Below, one piece after another: positions 56,891 to 64,000 of a stretch of 64,000 nucleotides of DNA. The notes under the pieces were generated by a model. The model was not told the origin of the DNA. It did no database searches and saw only the letters and a program-made list of their open reading frames with translations. Position 1 is the first letter of the stretch, and each line of letters opens with the position of its first letter. A program made the translations under genes and the position numbers. Source of the DNA: Cordia subcordata (taxonomy: Eukaryota; Streptophyta; Magnoliopsida; Boraginales; Cordiaceae); assembly GCA_028554755.1 (NCBI GenBank), contig JAPTOF010000016.1, forward strand, positions 1,810,501-1,874,500. The letters run 5' to 3'.

Positions 56891-56898
56891 CTTTTATA
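56891..56898 (-). promoter_or_regulatory. Viral TATA box, copy C
   Basis: TATAAAAG on the minus strand, in the same context as in A and B. The second TATA in the leader (TATATAAG in A) is altered here (CTATAG, about 56565). That favours TATAAAAG as the main promoter element. Confidence 0.6.
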
Positions 56899-57076
56899 GA
56901 CCCTTGGGTGCTCGGACTTGGAACGAAAATTAAATCTGACTTTCCACGGACTTCACAGATTTCGAATCCGGGAAACACAATAATTAGAAACAGTGAAAAG
57001 TAAAAACCTACTGTTTATCTACAGTAGAAAGTACCGACAAGATTTGTCCTATACGACAAATCTAACCAAACCTACC

Positions 57077-58230
57077 CTAAACTTTATCCTGTTTGGGTGA
57101 GCTGGAAGATTCCTCCTGCTTCTTCCTGATTTGAAGCGGACCCTTCAACGCGTCCTTCATGGATTCGATCATGTCATCCAAGGAATAGTTTTCTTCTTCC
57201 TCTGGATCCTGGGATTGACCTGCAAGGAAAAAGTATCGGCTTCCCTGCAGTTGTTGTGACATCTCCATTGACATCTTCGATGGCGAGGATGAGGATTCAC
57301 CTTTTTGAGTGAACTGGACCATCTCTTCTTTTATCTGATCCATATATGCCATCATGATCTCCTGAGATGATATTGTTGGATTTTCCTTCTGCAGTTTGAT
57401 TGCAAACTGTTCAAAAGATGATTTTGGAGCGTCCTGAAGAATCTTCTCCTTCATCTCCTTCATCTCCTTCTTATATTGCTGGAGTTTAGCTTCAATCTCG
57501 CTAATCAGATCTTGAGAATGCAACTTCTTGGTATTAGGATCTGTCTGGATCATCTTGTGCCAGAATTTTGTGAAGAATGTTCTCTTCAAACACGGAATAT
57601 GCTGATATGCATAGCCAACTTTTGGAATCCAACTCACTATCCAGGGAATTAAAAATTCCAGAAAGGAATACATTGATGTCGTGCCTTCAACATATTGTTG
57701 CTGGTCTTTGAGATGCTGGACCCGCGGCGAATACTCCAACCATTCTGTATATAATCCTTTGAATGGTTTTGGGTGTATGGTTGGACTTGGACCAAAGAAA
57801 TTCCACCAAATTATGAACCAAGTTGAAATCTCTTTATTAAGAACTTGAGCAGCTATTTTCACAAACCATGAATACTTATGCTGATCGTTCTCGAAATAAA
57901 ATACCTTCGAGAAAGCATCCACATAATCCTAATATGAATATTGAATGGGACCTTGCTGGGTTGATACTACATAGGACTTCAATTTATGTGTAGAAAGTCC
58001 CCATTGTTCTGCACTGATTATGCTTTTGATTGAGATTTTACTGTAAGCAATATATTTGGACATCATATCTGCCATACCGTTTTTCTTGAAATGTTCAAAA
58101 TCAGCAGATATAGTTCCATGAGAATTTTCTCATAATGGTGTCTAGTCTTATATGACTGAGCTGGAAAGGAAAACTCATCAAGATATTTTTGCATGAGTAT
58201 CCAAGGATTCTGTTTATATACAAGATCTTT
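57077..58230 (-). pseudogene. Viral C-terminal region, copy C
   Basis: The downstream part is open from 57922 to 57077 (281 codons): FSKVFYFENDQHKYSWF, FIIWWNFFGPSPTI, PWIVSWIPKVGYAYQHIP, a Lys/Glu-rich coiled-coil stretch (LQQYKKEMKEMKEKILQD) and the acidic Ser-rich tail. TAG at 57929-57931 (Trp in copy A) interrupts it just upstream, and indels near 58120 separate it from the RNase H frame. It is the most complete version of this unrecognised domain in the window. Confidence 0.8.
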
Positions 58231-59883
58231 CTATGACAGATACATGATTATTTCTTGTTGACTTCCCTGTGTATATTGTAGAGAATCATCATACTCTGTA
58301 TTCAAAGCTGAAGTGAAAGAACTTATATTTCTTTCTCCTGCCTTCTTCTCTTGTTCATCAAGGAATTTGATCATTTTCGGATAAACAGGAGAACTGGGAT
58401 GTGGAAGGCGAATGTCAAATTTTTCAGCCCGAGTTCTATTTCTTCGAACCTCAGCCTCTTTGACTGCCAATTCCAATGCTCTATTTGCATAGGAATAATC
58501 TAGGGCTTTATTTCCCCTGTCACGACCACCATGAGCATATTTCCCATGGCCTTGATTGTTTCCTGGGTAATTTTGGGCATATTTCCCTTTACCCTTTCCT
58601 CCCCTCTTAGGGGGTTGCATCACCCTGCAAATTTCACGGGTAAGAAAATCAGGCAAAGTATTATTCTTTCCCTGAATATGTTTGATTTCAAAATCAAAAG
58701 GGGCTAAATTGGCCTGCCACCTTGCAAACATTTGTTTTGAAACATCATGTTTGAAATCTTTATTGAACATATATTTGGCTAATTGACAATCAGTTTTTAT
58801 TAAAAACTTTTGATTGAGAAAATCGTCTTGAAATTTTAAAACACATTTGACAATCGCAAGAATTTCTTTTGCAATTGTTGCATAGTTTTTCTGGCTAGAA
58901 CTCCATTTGCCAGAATGGAATCGAACAAGATATTCTTGTTTTGGCAAAGGATGAACTTGTTTTATAACTCCTCCGTAACCAATATCTGAAGCATTAGTCT
59001 CCACAATTTTATACCATGTGGGATTGGCTAACATTAGGCAAGGTAAGTGTTTGACCTTGGATTTGATCACTCTCACTGCCTTAGTATGACTATCTGACCA
59101 AGGGGAAGGGGATTTCCTAAGTCTATCATATAAAATAGCAGTATCCTGTGCAAGATTTTTATAATAAGGCAGAATATAATTTAAACTACCTAAAAATCTT
59201 TGCAATTGTGTTTTATCAGTAATTATATCAGGAAATTTAGAAGCAAATTCAATACACCTATCAATAGGAATTATTTTCCCATCTTCAATATAATATCCCA
59301 AAAATCTAATTTTAGATTGAAAAACCTGCATTTTAGGTTTTGAAATAACTAACCCATTTTGAATACCAAGCTTTTTGAAAATTTCAAGATGTTTAAAATG
59401 GGTATCAATGTCTTTTGAAAATACTAATACATCATCAATATAAACAACCATGAAATCACTATAAGGTATGAATATATCATTCATAATATTCTAGAATTCA
59501 GAAGGGGCATTCTTTAATCCAAATAGCATTACATTCCATTCAAAATGTCCAAAAGGTACTACAAAAGCAGTTTTGTACCTATCTTCTTCAACTACCTGTA
59601 TTTGATAGTATCCTGATTTCATATCAAATTTAGAAAATATACAAGCATCATGTACCCTATCAATTAAATCCTTTTTATTAGGAATGGTGTATCTGATCCA
59701 TTTAAGAACTTTATTAAGAGGTTTATAATTAGTAACTAACCTAGGAGTTTCTCTTTCAATTTCACTTTGTTTATTAACATAGAAACTTGTACAACTCCAA
59801 GGTGAATGAGATTTTCTGATTAATCCCCTATTAAAAAGAGTATATATTTCTTCCGTACAATATTCTAATTCCAAACTACTCAT
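58231..59883 (-). pseudogene. Viral RT-RNase H, copy C, one stop
   Basis: It starts at ATG 59883 after in-frame TAG 59884-59886. RT motifs are FSKFDMKSGYYQIQV and VYIDDVLVFSKD (YIDD about 59431-59443). RNase H motifs are VETNASDIGYGG (Asn replaces the catalytic Asp seen in A and B), EILAIVKCVLKF and QGKNNTLPDFLTRE. TAG at 59488-59490 (Gln in copy B) splits it inside the RT. The Gly/Arg-rich region follows in frame. The ORF ends at 58231. Confidence 0.88.
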
Positions 59884-62800
59884 CTAACATGGTCTAGATT
59901 TAGTAGGTATATTTTTTTCATCAAAACCATCAATATATGGTAAAGAAACAACATGTGTTTTTCTATCCCAAAAGGCATTTGGATGGTCAGCACAGATATC
60001 AGCAGAAAATTGATTTATTACCAATTTTATTTTATCCTACAATTTTGGATTACTTAACCTTTCTTTTATTGTTAAGGTTGAAATTTCTTGCTTCAGATAA
60101 TTTAATTGATTATCTTTGGCTTTTATTAAATCAACAATTTGATTAAGAACCCTGGTAACTGGATCCTTTATAAATTCAAATTTTATTTCTGATCCTTCAA
60201 AACTACCTATAATTCCACTAGTAGTTATCTTCTTGATTGGGAAAATTTTATGAAGGAAAGGGGTGCCTAAGATGACTTGATTTGTCATATTCTTAACTAA
60301 AACAAAACTAGTAGGAATGCACTGCCTATTATGATAGATATAAACCTGAGATAATTTATATAAAATCTCCATTTTATCACCACTCGCAGAAGATAAAGAA
60401 TGGGTGGTTTTTTCAAAATATTTGGTTGGAATTAAACATTCCTGGATACAATTAAGATCCGCGCCACTATCTATAAGTGCAATTAATTCCTTCCTAAACT
60501 CTCCTTCTATTAAAGAGTTATTTTGACTAACCATTTTTGTGAAGTGATATACTTCATTTGACCTAAAAATGGTTGTAATTCCTGACTACTGGGTTGTCCT
60601 AAGGATTCCTGGACTATAGCCTTACCCTTATCAAGACTATCTACCCTATCAGTCAATCTTCCTAATTGGGTTTTTATTTGAGTTTTTTCCTGAGACAATA
60701 TCTTTATCTCAGCTTTCAGGTTATTGACTTTTAATTGAAAATCCTGAATAGTAGTCATCGATGAGACTGATGAAGAAATATTATGTCTTTCTTCTAACCT
60801 TCTCCTAACTTCCTTAAGAGTATAAGGTACAAATTTCTGGGGAGTCTCTTCCTCAGGTTCTTTATTTTTTCCTAAAGATTCTAAAATTTTATTTCTAACC
60901 TTAGAATCTTTAACTATTCTTAAGAATTCAATGATATTATCATTTGTTAAGACATTGAATTGAAAGTCTTTAAATTGTGAAAGAAGTTGGTAATAATTAT
61001 TTTCTCCCTCACTTTGAATTTTATTAACACACATTTGACAACCTTTATTAGATTGATTATCTTCTTCTGAAGAGGTGTTTTCAGGGTTATTAAGATAGTT
61101 AATATCCTCAGTAGATTTTGAGGATTCAAAGAAATCAGAATCAGTGTATTGATCCACTTCTGAATCTGAAACAAGCAATATTTTCAGAAGACTATCCTTA
61201 ATCTCTTCATCTATATTTAAGGATTTTATTTTCTTCTTTATATAACAGTTTGGAGAAATATGACCAACTCTACCACATTTATAACAGGTAATTGGTTTAT
61301 TTCTTTTTCTTTTATATCTAGATTGTTTTTTAGCTTCTTTTCTAAGCTTTTTTCTTTCTTCCCTAGCTCTTATCTTTTTGTGATAAATGGGAGAAGTATA
61401 TTTTTGAGGTGAAATATATTTATTATATTTTTTAGGCCTACTAGATTGACCGGCCTCAATTCCAAATTGATCACAGAACTGTCCTAATTGACTTTTTTTT
61501 CTGTAAGATGTTATTTTTTTATTTGTTGGTTAAGCTTAATCTCATTACACAAAGCTAGACCTTCTTGCATACATTTTCCAATTATAGTGCCATAAGTAAG
61601 ATTCTCAAAATCTATGGCTGAAACTCCTATCCTAAGAGTTTTCTTGACTCTTTCAGCAAAGAGGTGTGGAAGACCATCTATAAACTTAGACTTCCAGTGA
61701 GCTTGATTGGCTTCTGGTAATTCCATGACCCTACTAAGGAATACATCCTTATACCACCTAAATGAGGTAAGGGTAGGACACTTAAGGTTTAATAAAAGTG
61801 ACCTAATATTTTCGGTGTTAGTGGTAAATCTACCAGTAAAATGTTCACAAACATTAATGGTCAGTGAATACATAGCATCTTGAACACTCTGATTATGTTC
61901 TTGTTTCACTGAATTAAGAATTGTTTGTCTTTGGGATTCATTCAGATAGTTAACCCACCATCCTTTTAATTAACTAGTAAAACCTTCTATTATCATCAGG
62001 GCAATATTTTTATCTGTATTATCATATTGTTTACAGATAGTAGAATACATCATCATCCTATGGATTGTATTATATATTTTTTTATCAGTCGAACCATCAA
62101 TATTCCACTCATATATTGTCTTACCATTATAGTAAGTTTGTTCATAGGTTGGTTCTTCAAATAATAAATCTTGAGGAGTTGGTCTTGGGTAATAAAATTT
62201 TTGTTGGACCGGTTTTTGGGCAAATTTATGATTCAAACCCTTCATTTTATTAAGAGTATCATTGACAATTTGTTGTTGATTAATATTATCAACTAATTCT
62301 GGGACATCTTCTTGAGTTATAACATTAAGTTTTAAAGACTTAAATTTATTATCAAGAAGTTTACCAAATTCATTTATTGGTTCAAGAATAAAATTTTTTA
62401 TTTCAGGTGGAGGTTGAATAGGGTTAGAAGTTTTTATTATCTTCTCTCCACTACTCAGCTTTAGATTTACTAACAGATTTTTTAATATCTTCAATAGCCA
62501 TATAGGTTTTTAATAACCTATTATTAAGAACTAATAATTGTTCTCCTAAGGCTACTAAATACAAATTAGCAAAATTATTTTGTTTTACCACATCATTTAT
62601 TTGTTTTGCTGTGGCCTGCAGAGTTTCATTCTCTTGCATATTAAAGAAAGCATTGGCATATAACCTAACTCTATCTCTTTCCATTAAGATAGGTTGTGTG
62701 GTTGGTGGATAAGTAGATTCAACTTCCTCACCATTTTTTAATTTCCACGTTCTTTCTAAGACATTTATATGTTGTCCTAGGTAGGTTTCTAAAAACCAAG

Positions 62801-62999
62801 GTATGAAATCCCTAATTTCATTTATTTGTTCTAAATGATTGTAGAACTTATCCTGGAGAATATTTCTCTCTGCTAAAGGTATATTTTTAGCAAACCAAAC
62901 CCTAAATTCTTCATAAACGGGTTTTTGGAACTCAGCTTGTATTTGTTTCCTAGCTGGGCTTCCTGGACTAAAATCAATTTTTATTTTCTGATTCATCAT
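59884..62999 (-). pseudogene. Viral coat-protease part, copy C, broken
   Basis: It starts at ATG 62999, overlapping the movement protein stop by one base. The first 180 codons are open (MNQKIKIDFSPGSPARKQIQ and on). Breaks: a frame change near 62455, TAA 61970-61972 (Gln in B), a frameshift with stop near 61511, a frame change near 60515, and TAG 60037-60039. Zinc knuckle CYKCGRVGHISPNC lies near 61246-61287. A coiled-coil segment lies near 60640-60760. The protease keeps DSGADLNCIQ (about 60440-60475). Confidence 0.88.
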
Positions 63000-64000
63000 T
63001 AAACAGAAAAATTAAGTTCTGACTCAGTTATTTCTGGTCTAAATTCTGGTTCTCGTTCAGAATTATTATATACTCCTTGAACTATATTTTTTTTATTAAT
63101 TTTAAGACCTTGAACCCTACTTCCCAGAGTCTCAGTGTTTAAGGATTTAAAGGATTTAGAGGATGAACTACCTACGGTATTGGGTAACTGAACTCTATAG
63201 TCTATAGGTGAAATATAAGAATGGGTAGAACTAGATCTAGAATACCTAGATGTTCCTAACCCTAAAGTACTAGTTCCTATACTTTTCCTATGAAATTGTA
63301 TTTGAACATCACCAGTGGATGTTTGGATTGTATCCACCAAATCTTCATTAATTATGGGTTGTGCTGGAATTATTTTTTCAGCTAATTAAGTTTCAGGAAA
63401 GTTTATTTCATCCCACTTAATAGATCTACGTGTTGTTATTTTAGATCTGTTAAAATTAGTTTCAAATAAAATAGTTTCTTGTTGATTAGTATTCATCAAA
63501 TTACATTTTGGATTCAAAGTATACAAAGGCTTAAAATAAACCCTATAATAGATACAAATAACTTCTGTACCTGGCAAATAATTATAACCATGCGTTTTCA
63601 CATATAAAGTTAACGCATCAAGAATATTAACATCCGACAAAGATAATTGTAAATTCGGATAAGCATTAACATAAATTGGTCCATGGGCTAGACTAGATTC
63701 TATAATACCTATGAGAGATTGTCTCCAATTCATATTACGAGCATCACGTAAAACAGCCAAAAATGATTCAGGCAAACTAGATAAAGTAAGAGGTTTAAAT
63801 GCAATCTGAACAAGTCTTATATGCAGAAACTTATATTCTGATGTATATGCATCAATATCATCTTGACTAAGCAATTTAATAGTCAATTCATCATTATGAA
63901 TGGGAACAGATTCTTCACAGGTTTTAACGATTTGTCTAAAACCTATTTTATCAAAAGTACCAAAGGAATATATCATCCTAGATTCTATTTTAGGAATTGT
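62999..64000 (-). pseudogene. Viral movement protein, copy C, partial
   Basis: The N-terminal part lies outside the window. The visible part has the same 30K core as A and B (LHIRLVQIAFKPLTLSSLPE, IESSLAHGPIYVNAYPN). It is interrupted by TAA at 63383-63385 where A and B have Trp. The C-terminal tail (VDTIQTSTGDVQIQFHRKS and on) ends at TAA 63001-62999. Confidence 0.9.

Larger units (their letters stand above)
56364..64000 (-). mobile_element. Endogenous pararetrovirus copy C (Caulimoviridae), runs off the window
   Basis: A third copy, on the minus strand in tandem with B. In its own orientation it enters from beyond 64000 inside the movement protein, runs through the polyprotein and complete C-terminal region, then promoter and leader. 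It ends at 56364 in GCGGTCTT(A), about 15-18 bases before the primer-site position. It is more diverged from A and B than they are from each other, judging by eye. It is defective. Confidence 0.92.

Overview
This is nuclear DNA from a flowering plant, most likely a eudicot. It is AT-rich and full of plant-type repeats: Ty1/copia elements, solo LTRs, Tourist-like MITEs, a tRNA-derived SINE and endogenous pararetrovirus. The only host genes I can support belong to the plant-specific DUF247 (UPF0481) family. The species cannot be named from the sequence alone.

Layout. (1) 11-6322 is a Ty1/copia retrotransposon with two LTRs and a 5-bp target duplication (TCATC); its genes are broken. (2) 6323-29310 is a DUF247 neighbourhood. 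It has two intact 561-codon intronless genes (9659-11344 minus; 27567-29252 plus), one truncated pseudogene (21361-21735) and an orphan copy of the shared upstream region with no gene (about 15060-15540). Segmental duplications, partly inverted, link these loci. They have been cut up by a SINE, several MITEs, a CACTA-like end and solo LTRs. (3) 31075-38292 is an older, heavily decayed copia element with target duplication TTTAG. (4) 38298-41000 has no recognisable gene. (5) 41048 to the window end is a cluster of three endogenous pararetrovirus (Caulimoviridae) copies: A on plus (41048-48595), B on minus (about 48593-56208) and C on minus (56364 to beyond the edge).

Each viral copy carries, in order, a 30K-type movement protein, then a polyprotein: coat region with zinc knuckle, aspartic protease, reverse transcriptase, RNase H, a basic RG-rich stretch and a C-terminal domain I do not recognise. 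A promoter/leader with a tRNA-Met primer-binding site follows. Copies A and B lie tail to tail, B and C head to tail, and (ATT)n tracts sit at two borders. All three copies are defective, mainly through C-to-T type nonsense changes. Copy A also lacks the reverse transcriptase core and copy B has a duplicated protease segment. From copy A the circular viral genome is inferred to be about 7.9 kb.

Most interesting points: the inverted viral pair could be transcribed into a long hairpin RNA; viral ends coincide with the primer-site discontinuity; a one-base TAATG overlap joins the two viral ORFs in all three copies; and the DUF247 upstream region has multiplied more than the genes. All homology calls are by eye; no search was run.
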